Positions 15,589-24,109 of a stretch of DNA of 64,000 nucleotides are shown here, piece after piece. The stretch covers positions 1 through 64,000 of the forward strand of contig NZ_FOFD01000008.1 in NCBI RefSeq assembly GCF_900110865.1, written 5' to 3'. The translations under genes and the position numbers were made by a program. How positions within the stretch are numbered: the stretch's first letter is position 1; each line of letters opens with the position of its first letter. The notes below the pieces were generated by a model. That model saw nothing but the letters and a program-made list of their open reading frames with translations, did no database searches and was not told the DNA's origin. This DNA comes from Natrinema salaciae. GTDB taxonomy: Archaea > Halobacteriota > Halobacteria > Halobacteriales > Natrialbaceae.

Positions 15589-16563
15589 TCAGTACTGGTT
15601 TCGTTCCGTCTCGTATCCTCGCTCGAGCGTCGTGACGGCGTTGGTCGCGGCGGCCGCTTCGGTGGTTCCGAACCCGAGCGCGACCTGCCACCCGGCGGCG
15701 TCCGCGGTTCCGATGTAGTTGCCGAACGCGACGTCGATCGGGCCGTCGTTGGACTCGTTGCTGTCGAGCCAGCCGTCGCCGTTTCGGTCGCGCCAGTCCG
15801 GGTGGTCGTTCTCGTCCTCGCCGTAGACGTCCTCCCAGGCGCTCTTTTCGGTGCCGTCGGTGCGGCCGATGCGCCGTCCGTCGAAGGTCCGCTGGTCGCC
15901 CGCGCAGTGGCCGACGGCGACGTGCCACTGGCCGTCACGGGCGACGACGAGGTCGTATCCGTCGCGATCGGTGACCCAGGCCTCGTTGTCGCCGTCGCCG
16001 AGCACCGGATTCCACAGCGTGTAGATCGTCCGCTCGTTGTCGCCGAACGCCGTCTCGTAATCGTCACCGTAGATGTCCTCGTCGGGCCAGAAAAAGGAGA
16101 TCTCGGTGTCGATCAGGACCGCCGGCCGATCGCGGACGACCAGCGCGCGCTGTTCCACGTCCCCGACGTAGTACGTGCCGCCGTAGAGCGATCGGCCGCC
16201 GAACGCGTCGATCTGGGCCCACCCGTCGATCACGACCTCGGGGCTGTCGGTCGCGCGCTCGACGGTGACGTTCCGCCCGTCGTCTCGCAGGTTCGCCGTG
16301 TTCTGTTCGCCGTCGTCCCAGACGAACGTGTGCAGGTCGGCGATCCGGAGCGACTCGTCGATGGCACCGATGTTCTCCAGAACCCCGCCCGTCGTGTCGC
16401 GGTGATCGTGTTGACGCGCCGTCACCCGTCCGCCGTACGGGCCCGTCGCCGTAACGGAGCCCGAATCCGCCGAGACAGTGTTCGCGCCCGCGACGACCCC
16501 GGCACCGAGGACTCCGCTGACGCTCGCTCTCAGCATCGACCGTCGAGTGAATCTCCGTGTCAT
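15589..16563 (-). CDS. Secreted glucodextranase N-domain-like protein without catalytic domain
   Basis: 324 residues. Tat signal RRFTRRSMLRASVSGVLGAG, mature from about residue 32. The rest reads like the N-terminal beta-sandwich domain found in front of GH15 glucoamylases/glucodextranases: FFWPDEDIYGDDYETAFGDN, a tryptophan-rich VAFGNYIGTADAAGWQVALG end, and an aspartate-rich loop (DWRDRNGDGWLDSNESNDGP) that may bind calcium. The (alpha/alpha)6 catalytic domain that should follow is absent. It may bind starch-like glycans at the cell surface, or be a truncated enzyme. The start at 16563 follows the twin-arginine motif. Confidence 0.55.
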   Translation of the reverse strand: MTRRFTRRSMLRASVSGVLGAGVVAGANTVSADSGSVTATGPYGGRVTARQHDHRDTTGGVLENIGAIDESLRIADLHTFVWDDGEQNTANLRDDGRNVTVERATDSPEVVIDGWAQIDAFGGRSLYGGTYYVGDVEQRALVVRDRPAVLIDTEISFFWPDEDIYGDDYETAFGDNERTIYTLWNPVLGDGDNEAWVTDRDGYDLVVARDGQWHVAVGHCAGDQRTFDGRRIGRTDGTEKSAWEDVYGEDENDHPDWRDRNGDGWLDSNESNDGPIDVAFGNYIGTADAAGWQVALGFGTTEAAAATNAVTTLERGYETERNQY

Positions 16564-16844
16564 CACGTAACCCAAGCCCGCCCAGAATAATAAAATATTT
16601 GATGTTTTTGCAATGAATGTTTGTTATGGTAATTGTTTATGGAGAACGTGTCGCGACCTGTCAGCGACGCCGATTCTCGAGTCGCTCCTCGGCTGTGAGC
16701 GCCGCGATTGCTGCGTTACTGCGCCCTGTCGTTACCGGGAGCATCGTTAGGATCATTTGAGAAATTCTATGAGGTGTTCTCTACCCCATCGACAATTAAA
16801 AATTCGTTCTAACACACATCATATTAGGACCTAAATATGAGATT

Positions 16845-16871
16845 ATTTATAAATAAAGAAGTATTTATATG
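16845..16871 (+). promoter_or_regulatory. AT-rich promoter of the sulfatase-superfamily gene
   Basis: Two TATA-like runs, ATTTATAAAT (about 16846) and TATTTATATG (16862-16871), precede the ATG at 16908. The second gives a short leader. The intergenic stretch 16564-16907 is far more AT-rich than the chromosome average and holds no gene; this supports foreign origin of the next gene. Confidence 0.5.
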
Positions 16872-16907
16872 CAATTTTCCTTCTAACTACGACTCACATA
16901 AGTACTT

Positions 16908-18365
16908 ATGAACTCGAACATTCTTCTGATAATCCTCGATAGTACCAGAGCGAGAAACACGAGTCTTCACGGGCACGACAACAGAACGACGCCATTTCTG
17001 GAGGAATTTGCGGAGTCTGCGACGGTGTACGAGCAAGCACGGGCACCGAGTATCCATAGCATCGCCAGTCACGTCAGTATATTCACTGGACACCACGTCG
17101 AAGAGCACCGATTGACCGAGCACGAATCGAATATCGATCCGAGCCACACGATCTGGGACTCCCTTTCGACGGAGTACGGGCATCGAACCGGTCTATTCAC
17201 CCCGAACACGGTACTGACACACGCATCAAATCTGGCAGACTGCTTCGAAACGGTCGACGCAGCGTCCGTCACGGGAGACAAATCCACCTCGAGTGACCGA
17301 CTGTTTACGGACGCATTCGACCCAGTCGACCGAGCAACCAGGGAGGGTATAGCGGGGAACCTCCGGCGTTGTGTCGAAGACGATTTCCCCGTTCGTTCCT
17401 TCGCGAACTGCGTCAATCGATTGTACCAGGATTACAAGGAAGGCGACGATTTCGATCGCCAGATCGAGCCCGCGTTCGGGTATGCAGATTCCTTTCTCGA
17501 GTGGAGCAGCGACTGCGACGGCCCGTGGGCCGCGTGTTTGAACTTCTTCGATTCGCACTATCCCTACTATCCGCTGGAAGAGTACGACAGATGGGGCGGT
17601 GACCGACTGCGCGAGCTACACGACAGCCTGTCCGGTGCGATCGCGCCGGAATTTCTCAGCGATCGTCCGTGGGGTGAACTGCGTGCCCTCGAGGCGCTGT
17701 ACGACGGCGGAATCCTCCAGGCCGATCAGGCCGTGAAGTACATCGTCGAGGCGCTCGAGGAGCGAGGCGACCTCGACGACACCCTCGTCGTCGTCACCAG
17801 CGATCACGGCGAGGGGTTCGGTGAGCGGAGCCTCGTCGAACCGGGCGTTCGGATGGCCGATCACAGCTGGGGGATCCACGAGGTGCTCACTCACGTTCCG
17901 CTCGTCGTCAAGTATCCCGGGCAGCAGACGGCACGGCGCTACTCCGACGTGGTCAGCCTCACCGAATTCCCCGAGGCGGTTACAGCATCGATGAACGAGA
18001 ACTGGATCGGCGATCCCTTCGTTACTGACGAGCCCGTGGTCGCCTCGACGTACCGTCTCCTCGAACGGCAGGCGGAGAAGCACGCCGACTGCGAGAATAT
18101 CGATGCGCACCTCGGTCCGTGGCGAGCCGTCTACGAGCAGGGAACGGCGGACGTCGTGACGAAGTTCGTTCGGCGACAGGACTCGACGGCGACGATAGAG
18201 ATCGAGACCGCGCAAGCGAGTACCCTGGTAGCGGCGGACGACGGCGGTCGGGTCCAAGAGGTCTTCGATACGTTCGAACCCGTTTCCCTAACCGACGACG
18301 AAGCGGTCGGGCAGGCCTCGGCGGCGGTGGAAGAGCGACTCGCCGACCTCGGGTATATGCGCTAG
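16908..18365 (+). CDS. Sulfatase/alkaline-phosphatase-superfamily protein
   Basis: 485 residues. The N-terminal strand with metal ligand reads NILLIILDSTRARN. The nucleophile region is APSIHSIASHVSIFTGHHVE, where a serine stands at the usual Cys/Ser/Thr position and S-H replaces the S-R of true sulfatases. Late metal ligands are in VVVTSDHGEGFGERS. This pattern suits the superfamily branch that includes phospho- and sulfotransferases rather than a formylglycine sulfatase. Haloarchaea use such enzymes on surface glycans. The 5' part is AT-rich, the 3' part is GC-rich. No neighbouring maturase was seen. Confidence 0.7.
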   Translation: MNSNILLIILDSTRARNTSLHGHDNRTTPFLEEFAESATVYEQARAPSIHSIASHVSIFTGHHVEEHRLTEHESNIDPSHTIWDSLSTEYGHRTGLFTPNTVLTHASNLADCFETVDAASVTGDKSTSSDRLFTDAFDPVDRATREGIAGNLRRCVEDDFPVRSFANCVNRLYQDYKEGDDFDRQIEPAFGYADSFLEWSSDCDGPWAACLNFFDSHYPYYPLEEYDRWGGDRLRELHDSLSGAIAPEFLSDRPWGELRALEALYDGGILQADQAVKYIVEALEERGDLDDTLVVVTSDHGEGFGERSLVEPGVRMADHSWGIHEVLTHVPLVVKYPGQQTARRYSDVVSLTEFPEAVTASMNENWIGDPFVTDEPVVASTYRLLERQAEKHADCENIDAHLGPWRAVYEQGTADVVTKFVRRQDSTATIEIETAQASTLVAADDGGRVQEVFDTFEPVSLTDDEAVGQASAAVEERLADLGYMR

Positions 18366-18516
18366 CGTTCGGTCCCGACCTCGAGCGTCCCCATGGAACG
18401 GGGACGGGGAGCCAACGGCCGGACGCTACCGGACGTGCTGGTCGGCGCGGGTGCGCCGCGACACGGGAGTCCCGTGTCCCGTCCGAGGACTGTTTTCGGG
18501 ACGGTCCCGAGCCGGC

Positions 18517-18648
18517 TCAGAAGACGACGTCCCAGACGTGCTCGCAACGGTCGCACTCGAAGGTGATGCGCAGCCCGTGCTCGGTGATCCTGCGGTCGAT
18601 CACCGCACAGGGGGCGGACAAACACGCCGGGCACGGAGTGTCGTCCAT
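18517..18648 (-). CDS. Zinc-ribbon microprotein, 43 residues
   Basis: It begins MDDTPCPACLSAPCAVIDRR and ends FECDRCEHVWDVVF. Two C-x2-C pairs about 23 residues apart make a rubredoxin-like zinc ribbon. Haloarchaea have hundreds of such small zinc proteins. It lies in the gap 18366-18772, which otherwise shows no gene. The partner and role are unknown. Confidence 0.65.
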   Translation of the reverse strand: MDDTPCPACLSAPCAVIDRRITEHGLRITFECDRCEHVWDVVF

Positions 18649-18772
18649 CTACTAGAGAGCGGGTCCGAGGGTGATAAGGTGCACTCGACAGCCGACTGTC
18701 GCGATCGCTCACCGCCGGGTTCGGCGGCGAGCCGAGCGCTCGAGCGGCCGGCGAGGACGCGAGGCCGCGGCG

Positions 18773-19015
18773 CTAGTCGCGCTCGAGGGTGCCGGGGACG
18801 ACGGGGCAGCCGCAGGGGGAGGCGGTCCCCTCGCCGGGGCCGATCGCGGAGACGACCCAGACGGTGCGGCCGCACCGCGGACAGTCGGGGAGCGCGGACT
18901 CGAGGCAGTCCATCGGCCCGTCGGCGAGGTCGTCGGGGTCGCCGCGCTCGCCGCGCTCGGCCGCGGAGTCGCGGCTCCCGCTCGAGGCCCGCGACGCGTC
19001 GCCGTCGTTACTCAT
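18773..19015 (-). CDS. Zinc-ribbon protein with acidic N-terminus, 80 residues
   Basis: The first 35 residues are low-complexity serine, aspartate and glycine. Then CLESALPDCPRCGRTVWVVS and a second cysteine cluster SPCGCPVVPG follow, which could hold one zinc. The start is the ATG at 19015. It points the same way as the 43-residue zinc-ribbon gene, separated by about 125 bases. The function is unknown; a nucleic-acid or protein contact role is typical of the type. Confidence 0.5.
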   Translation of the reverse strand: MSNDGDASRASSGSRDSAAERGERGDPDDLADGPMDCLESALPDCPRCGRTVWVVSAIGPGEGTASPCGCPVVPGTLERD

Positions 19016-19100
19016 CGTGGCCTCCGGCGGGGGCTCGAGCGACGCCGATGGTCGGAGCCGCGGCTGGTGATTCGAGTTGATTCCACTGTCGTGCGGGACG

Positions 19101-19260
19101 TTTATATTTGGGTAGGATGTACGCGAACATGGCTTTCGTTCCCTTCTCGGGATTGGAAGCCAAGTCTCGGGTGGTTCCAGCACCCGGGGCGTTTCAACGC
19201 GCGCCCCCTCGCAACCGGTCGGAGACCGACTTCCGATTGCAGCATTCTCACGAATTACCT
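19101..19260 (+). ncRNA. Possible structured RNA (promoter plus four successive stem-loops)
   Basis: A TATA box TTTATATTT (19101-19109) is followed by a GC-rich block with consecutive potential hairpins: TTGG/CCAA (about 19154-19164), CGGGTG/CACCCG (19168-19173 with 19181-19186), GGGGCG/CGCCCC (19186-19191 with 19202-19207), and GCAA-CGGTC/GACCG-TTGC (19211-19240). The second and third share a base and may be alternatives. No reading frame is convincing in 19016-19408. It resembles none of the RNA families I can recall (not tRNA, SRP or RNase P RNA), so it is a candidate only. Confidence 0.3.
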
Positions 19261-19408
19261 TATATCTAATGCTAACAGCCGATAAGATATCCGTCGCTGG
19301 CTGTAAACTGTCGAATCCAGAACCCGACAACTAACGTGTGATGTCGATTGGCTCGGAGAGAAACGACTCACCCTCCACTGTCCGCCAAAATCAGAGAGAA
19401 TGCGGCAG

Positions 19409-19867
19409 TTATGCCGTCGTAGCTTCGCCGATCTCCACGCGGGCATCTGCTCTGTCGATCGTCGAACCGGACCCCGTCGGCACGCTGCCCTGATACGCGT
19501 AGACCGTGTACGTAACTCCCGACTGAAGGTTACCACTCGTGGAGAAATCCTCGCTGGCACCGGTGTTGGAGAGCGACGAACTCTTGGCGTCGATTTCGCC
19601 GGTGCCTGTATTCACGAACGCGACTCCGTCGACCTGATCGCCACCACCGGTCAGTTCGACGGTTATCGTCGAACTCTCGTCGCCTTCGACGTCAGCGCTC
19701 GCACTCAGCGTGTTACCGCCGATCGACATGTCCAGTACGAACGCCGCAATGACGGCCGCGAGAATCACGGTGATCGCGACCATCAAAATCACACCGATGA
19801 CGGGTGACACTGCGCGCTCTTCTTCCGCCCCAATCAACTTCTGCCGAATCGATTTGCCATCTAGCAT
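19409..19867 (-). CDS. Archaeal type IV pilin (PilA-like) 1
   Basis: 152 residues. The class III signal peptide has leader [19 protein letters not shown], then the hydrophobic pilin helix [20 protein letters not shown], with processing by the prepilin peptidase expected just before VSPV. The mature part is short, rich in glycine, threonine and serine, and ends with an acidic domain. Such pilins build adhesion pili in haloarchaea. An upstream in-frame ATG at 19876 is possible. It has a long untranslated leader of about 110 bases from the promoter at 20008. A damaged sister gene lies directly upstream. Confidence 0.8.
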   Translation of the reverse strand: MLDGKSIRQKLIGAEEERAVSPVIGVILMVAITVILAAVIAAFVLDMSIGGNTLSASADVEGDESSTITVELTGGGDQVDGVAFVNTGTGEIDAKSSSLSNTGASEDFSTSGNLQSGVTYTVYAYQGSVPTGSGSTIDRADARVEIGEATTA

Positions 19868-20007
19868 TGGTCTCACACACCGGCCGTTCGCGGTGAGAAA
19901 TTCTCGAGCGGTCGTGTACCCCCCACCGAAGAGAGACAGTAGACCCGCTCGTCGGATCTGCTTTCTCGCCGTCGTTGCCTGATGCTATCAGCACAAGTCC
20001 GATGCCA

Positions 20008-20074
20008 GTACATATAGGTAAAACATAGTGTATTTTAGATGTTCAACGGAAGATTCAGACTCGAGAATCAGCGG
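20008..20074 (-). promoter_or_regulatory. Promoter and upstream element of pilin 1
   Basis: On the minus strand TTTTACCTATATGTAC (20008-20023) forms BRE/TATA. CCGCTGATTCTC (20063-20074) lies 40 bases upstream. The same two elements with the same spacing precede pilin 2, so the upstream box is probably an activator site. The rest of 19868-20258 shows no gene. Confidence 0.5.
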
Positions 20075-20258
20075 CTGCTATCCCCCGTCCAACAGGTGCT
20101 TGAAGCATGCCGTCTTCCGATTAGCGACGAAATGTGGGTATTGGTTGGACGATTTCGAATCCGAGACTCATCCACAGGAGAGTAGATTGACTCTATCTAT
20201 CCTTCTGCGCTTTTTCGCTAAAAATAGAAATGCGATCCGAAATCCGTCAGAGAGTTAT

Positions 20259-20762
20259 TTACGTGAGCGTGAACTCTCCGACCTTCACTGATGCGTCAGC
20301 AGCGTCTAACGAGTCACCGCCACTGAGGTCAGTGTCAACGGCCCAAACCTCGTAATCGGTGTCCGTGAACTGACCGGCACCACTAAGGAAATCATCGTTG
20401 TCATTACTGCCAGTAACTGAGTGGACGGTGTAGGATGCTCCCGTGTTTGCCTCCTCAGTTGTGCCAGTTGGAGTACCACCGTCAGCATTTGCAACCGAAC
20501 CAGATCCTGCTTCCACAAGCACGAGGTAGTCCGCGTTTCCACCGTCATTAACAGACAGCTCTACAGTGTCGGTTCCACTGGCAGAAACGTCGACCGACGC
20601 CTGCACGGTGTCGCCGCCCGGCGTCATGTCCAGCACGAACGCCGCGATGACGGCCGCGAGGATGACCGTGATGGCGACCATCAGAATGACGCCGATAACT
20701 GGTGAAACTGCGCGCTCCTATTCGCTTCCGATCAACTACGATCTGTATTGCTTCAAGTCCAT
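20259..20762 (-). pseudogene. Archaeal type IV pilin 2 with two in-frame TAG codons in the leader
   Basis: The reading frame starts MDLKQYRS, then TAG, LIGSE, TAG, and [18 protein letters not shown], then about 140 uninterrupted codons of pilin-like sequence ending KVGEFTLT. Aligned to pilin 1, the stops replace a lysine and a glutamate of the conserved K-L-I-G-x-E-E-E-R leader. The body is intact and has acidic, Thr/Gly-rich composition. Either the gene was silenced recently, or the stops are base errors, or translation restarts inside; an internal start would lack a proper leader. Confidence 0.65.
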
Positions 20763-20928
20763 GTTTACCACAGCACCGGACTGAACGGTCGGAAGGGATG
20801 CGAGGTGAGCCGGACCGCGCGCCGCGATCCGAAATCACTGCTCGCGCGTTGGGGATTGGGGGAATTACTGCCAACCCGACGCGCTTCCCGCCGTCCGTTG
20901 GTGCTTGTCTTTTCGACCTGACCGCACC

Positions 20929-20995
20929 CATATATAGGTAAAGGTTCGTGAGTTTCTTCTGAACTGATAAGGTTTTCAGAACTGAGAATCAGCGG
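20929..20995 (-). promoter_or_regulatory. Promoter and upstream element of pilin 2
   Basis: CTTTACCTATATATG (20929-20943) and CCGCTGATTCTC (20984-20995) repeat the pair found before pilin 1, with 40 to 41 bases between them. The promoter is therefore conserved even though the coding leader carries stops. Confidence 0.5.
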
Positions 20996-21471
20996 ATGCT
21001 ATATGTCCTACAGCACCCACTTGAAGCCCCGCCCGCTTGCGGTTTGCCGTCTGCACGGGATACGTGTTACCCAATTGATCTCTTCGGCGGAATCCGTCGA
21101 TGAACGGAGTGAACCGATACCCGACGCGCGCGACCTCGCGCGGTCCTCCCGCTGACGTGATCTCCCGCGGCGTGACCCCCCACCGAGTGCGACCTGCACC
21201 GGTCCCCGACGCGTCCCGCGTGAAGCGTGAGCCGCCCCGTCCCGCTCGCGTGTGGCTCGAGTCAGCCCGTCCCGCGATCCCGTCGACGGCCGACCCGCCC
21301 CACGATCCCGTCGACGCTCTCCGTAACTCGAGCAGTCGCCACCGCTCGACGCGCCCGCAGCGCTGTCTCGGTTCGGGTTCGGACCGGTGGCTGCAATCGG
21401 AGTGACTCGAGCGGAGGAAGGCACGTGTGAAGTGCGGAGAGAACGGAGCAAAGCGATCGAGACTCGACCGC
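20996..21471. other. Intergenic region without a recognised gene
   Basis: High-GC sequence between pilin 2 and the large pilin-like gene. Several open frames are arginine/serine-rich and look like antisense noise. CGATCCCGTCGAC occurs twice (around 21275 and 21303). Nothing else stands out. Confidence 0.4.
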
Positions 21472-22905
21472 TCACTTGTTCTGGATATCGATCTCGTGGT
21501 TGACGACGTTGAGGTAGGTGATCTGCGGGGCAGGTTCGTATCCCGACGGGATCACTTCGACCTCGTCGCTGTCGACTTCGACACTGTCGACGTTGTTCAG
21601 GTTGCTGTCGATGTTGACCGACTCCGCGATGATCGACCCGGTGAAATCCGGACTGCCCTGGAAGTCGACTTCCCCGCCCGCGGCGTACAACAGGCCGGTG
21701 AACGAGGGATTGCCGGGTGCGAAGAGCACGTCCGTGTCCGACGAGCCGTAGACCTGGATCGTCGTCTCGTCGCCGTTGCCGCCGCAGTCCGGCCCGATCG
21801 TCCCGCCGTTGTCCATGTTGATGTCACCGGTGACGTACACGCGGAGCGTGTTGTCGTCGCCGCAGTCGGAGACGGTGATCCCGTCGTCGTTGTCGTGCGT
21901 GTCGATGCTGCCGTTCACGACGAGCATCGCGTCCCCGTCCGAGAGATCGAACGAGAGCTGCTCGTTCTCGATCCCGTCCGTGTAGTACTTCCCGTCGTCC
22001 AACTCCTCGGTCGGGTCGGCCTGCACGTCCTCGACCTTGTCGAACTCCGCGCTGTCCGTATCGTCCAGGATGGCCTGGATCGTCCCGTCGAGCGACTGGA
22101 ACTCGTTGGCCGCGACGTCGTCGAAGGGGTTGTGCTGATCCTTCCCCGTAATGCTGTCCTCGCCGTTCGGCAGGCTCACGCCGTCGGAGAACGCGTTATC
22201 CAGTTCGTCGTACCCGAGCCGAACGGTGACCGATCCGTCCGTTCCCTCGAAACAGCCCTCTTCGATGGACGAGTAGCCGGCCTGCTCCTCGAAGTACGTC
22301 TCCCACCCTCTGCAGTACTCGCTCTCGATCTCGACGTAGACCCGGTAGTTCTGCACGTGCGTGACGGCGTTTTCGGTCGCGGTCTCGTGGGTGACGAGCA
22401 GGTCGCCCGAGGAGAGGTCCTTCCCATCGGTCATCGTGGCCACCGGCAGCGTGAGCGTGTTCGTCTCGTGATCGTAGTTAAACGGCGGCTGCGAGACGAC
22501 CTGTGTCTTCGTCCCCGTTTCGCGGAACACCGCACCCGCCTCGTACGCGACCGTCGTTCCGTCCTCGCTCGTGTATTCGATCGTACCGATCGTACCGTTC
22601 CCGACCGATTCGATCTCGCTCGCGTTTTCGACGGTGATGTTGTAGCTCCCCGTCGCCTCCCGCGCGATCGCGCCGCGCTCGCCGGCGTCGAGGGTCGTCG
22701 ATTTCGGCGCGTCGGTGCTCGTTCGCGCCGACGAAATCGTCTTACTCAGCTCGACGAACGACTGCTGGACCCGCTGTTCCTCGATCTCCTGTTGACCGCT
22801 GTCCATCATCTCGTCCCCCACCACGAGTAGGCTGACCGACGCGGCGGCGACCACCCCGATCAGTAATATGAGCCCAAGTACCGGACTCACTCCCCGTTCC
22901 TTCAT
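21472..22905 (-). CDS. Large pilin-like surface protein (haloarchaeal DUF7289 type)
   Basis: 477 residues. A short charged leader MKERG precedes VSPVLGLILLIGVVAAASVS, the archaeal pilin/archaellin-type N-terminal helix. A coiled-coil-like stretch (QQEIEEQRVQQSFVELSKTI) follows, then a large acidic ectodomain with many N-x-S/T sites. The C-terminal third contains glycine-rich beta-helix-like sequence (VFGSSDT-type turns, then FTGLLYAAGGEVDFQG) and ends VNHEIDIQNK. The family is found across haloarchaea as a membrane-tethered surface protein of unknown role. It lies next to two small pilins, so a shared pilus or adhesion function is plausible. Confidence 0.65.
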   Translation of the reverse strand: MKERGVSPVLGLILLIGVVAAASVSLLVVGDEMMDSGQQEIEEQRVQQSFVELSKTISSARTSTDAPKSTTLDAGERGAIAREATGSYNITVENASEIESVGNGTIGTIEYTSEDGTTVAYEAGAVFRETGTKTQVVSQPPFNYDHETNTLTLPVATMTDGKDLSSGDLLVTHETATENAVTHVQNYRVYVEIESEYCRGWETYFEEQAGYSSIEEGCFEGTDGSVTVRLGYDELDNAFSDGVSLPNGEDSITGKDQHNPFDDVAANEFQSLDGTIQAILDDTDSAEFDKVEDVQADPTEELDDGKYYTDGIENEQLSFDLSDGDAMLVVNGSIDTHDNDDGITVSDCGDDNTLRVYVTGDINMDNGGTIGPDCGGNGDETTIQVYGSSDTDVLFAPGNPSFTGLLYAAGGEVDFQGSPDFTGSIIAESVNIDSNLNNVDSVEVDSDEVEVIPSGYEPAPQITYLNVVNHEIDIQNK

Positions 22906-23547
22906 AGTATCCTAGCCCGCGCTATGCTGTAATAAAACACACTCATCTATCCTGATATTTATTCCAAAAATTAACGCAGCACCTGTTAGATGCCCGTCTT
23001 TTCCGCCGCGAACGGCTGCGGAGTGCGGCGGCCGATGGAACGCGTGTCGAGAGCGACGACCGAATCGGTCCGGGAGTAACCGTGAGCGTTCCGTCTCCGT
23101 CGGTGGCTCGGCGGTCCACCATCGTCTCGTCGCCGTACGGAACGTGACAGCGCATCGTCCGACCGCGACCCCGCCGTTCGAAGCGGTGCCAGTGCTGCCG
23201 ACGAGCGAACCGAGAGCGATCGGAAAAACCCCGTGCGAGCGGGAGCCGCGATCCGTAGCCGCTTCCGCGCCGTGTCGTGGTCCGATCGGTGGGTGAACCG
23301 CCTCTGACAGCCCACTGGGGCGTACCGAACCCGGTAGACCGGCCAACCGTGGGCTGTTCACTAGTACCCAAAACGTGTATAAACCTATTGTGGATTTTCG
23401 AACGCCGTCGACCGGTCGCCCCCAGTCGATTTCGGACGAGCGGCCGGATCGTTTACCGTTTCGTTAATCCGAATTGTCTGACGCACGTCTTTCACACGGC
23501 AGTAAAGTATCGAGGGAGTTATTTAGCGGGTCGTGGGCGGCTAATCT
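22906..23547. other. Intergenic region with promoters only
   Basis: The first 70 bases are AT-rich and hold the promoter of the leftward gene (a TATA-like AATAAATAT on the minus strand near 22955). Bases 22990-23360 are GC-rich with only arginine-rich frames. TTATTTAG (23519-23526), about 25 bases before 23548, serves the HalOD1 gene. No gene was seen. Confidence 0.45.
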
Positions 23548-23808
23548 ATGTCGAACTCGGTTCCGATTAGTATCGAAGTTGTACGGGGGGTGGCGGCACA
23601 CGAGGGCGTCGATCCGCTCGATCTCGAGCCGCCGTTGCACGAGGTCGTGGATACGGACGCGCTCGAGGCGCTGGTTCGGTCGACCCGCGACTCGGGCGTG
23701 ACGGTCGAGTTCACGTACTGTGGTGCGCGAGTTCGCATCGACGAGTCGGGGGCGGTCGAGGTGACGCCACCGTCGTCGGACTCGGAGGGGTCGGCCGCGG
23801 TCGAGTGA
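23548..23808 (+). CDS. HalOD1 output-domain protein, 86 residues
   Basis: A single HalOD1 domain: VPISIEVVRGVAAHEGVDPL, then PPLHEVVDTDALEALVRSTR, then two strands (VEFTYCGARVRID) and an acidic tail. HalOD1 is a small haloarchaea-specific domain often at the end of signalling proteins or alone, thought to be an output module in regulation. The leaderless start fits the TATA at 23519. It is transcribed toward the helicase gene, with about 300 bases (23809-24109) of GC-rich intergenic DNA between that shows no gene. Confidence 0.75.
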   Translation: MSNSVPISIEVVRGVAAHEGVDPLDLEPPLHEVVDTDALEALVRSTRDSGVTVEFTYCGARVRIDESGAVEVTPPSSDSEGSAAVE

Positions 23809-24109
23809 GCCGCAGTGCTCGAGTCGGCCCGAGCCGTCGGCCGGCGTCCCGGTCGCGGATCGCCGCATCCGGAGCCGACGGTCCGCGCGCCGCGGAGATC
23901 GTCCCGGGCGGCCGCGAAAACCGCGGTCCCGGTGCGGTATCGCCAGCCCAGCGGTCGGCCGACCGCGAGCGGAGCGAGGCGGAATCGGCCGGTCGCCGGT
24001 CCGCTCCGCGAACTCCCGCCCGCCGGCGCGTAGCGCGGGACGGACCGTCGCGTTCACTTTCACCCCGCTGTCCAAACCCTCTTACGCGCCGGCGGCCGAG
24101 ACGACGGTA

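Noticed and set aside
15284-20762. Pyrrolysine or another reassigned UAG as explanation of the three in-frame TAG codons
   Set aside because: Many genes here end normally in TAG (for example at 18363-18365 and 48537-48539), no pyl genes are in the window, and haloarchaea are not known to use it. Nonsense mutation or sequence error is simpler; the test is given in the findings.
21008-21475. A 155-codon minus frame between the pilin genes
   Set aside because: It is rich in arginine, serine and glycine with no domain, typical of noncoding high-GC haloarchaeal DNA.
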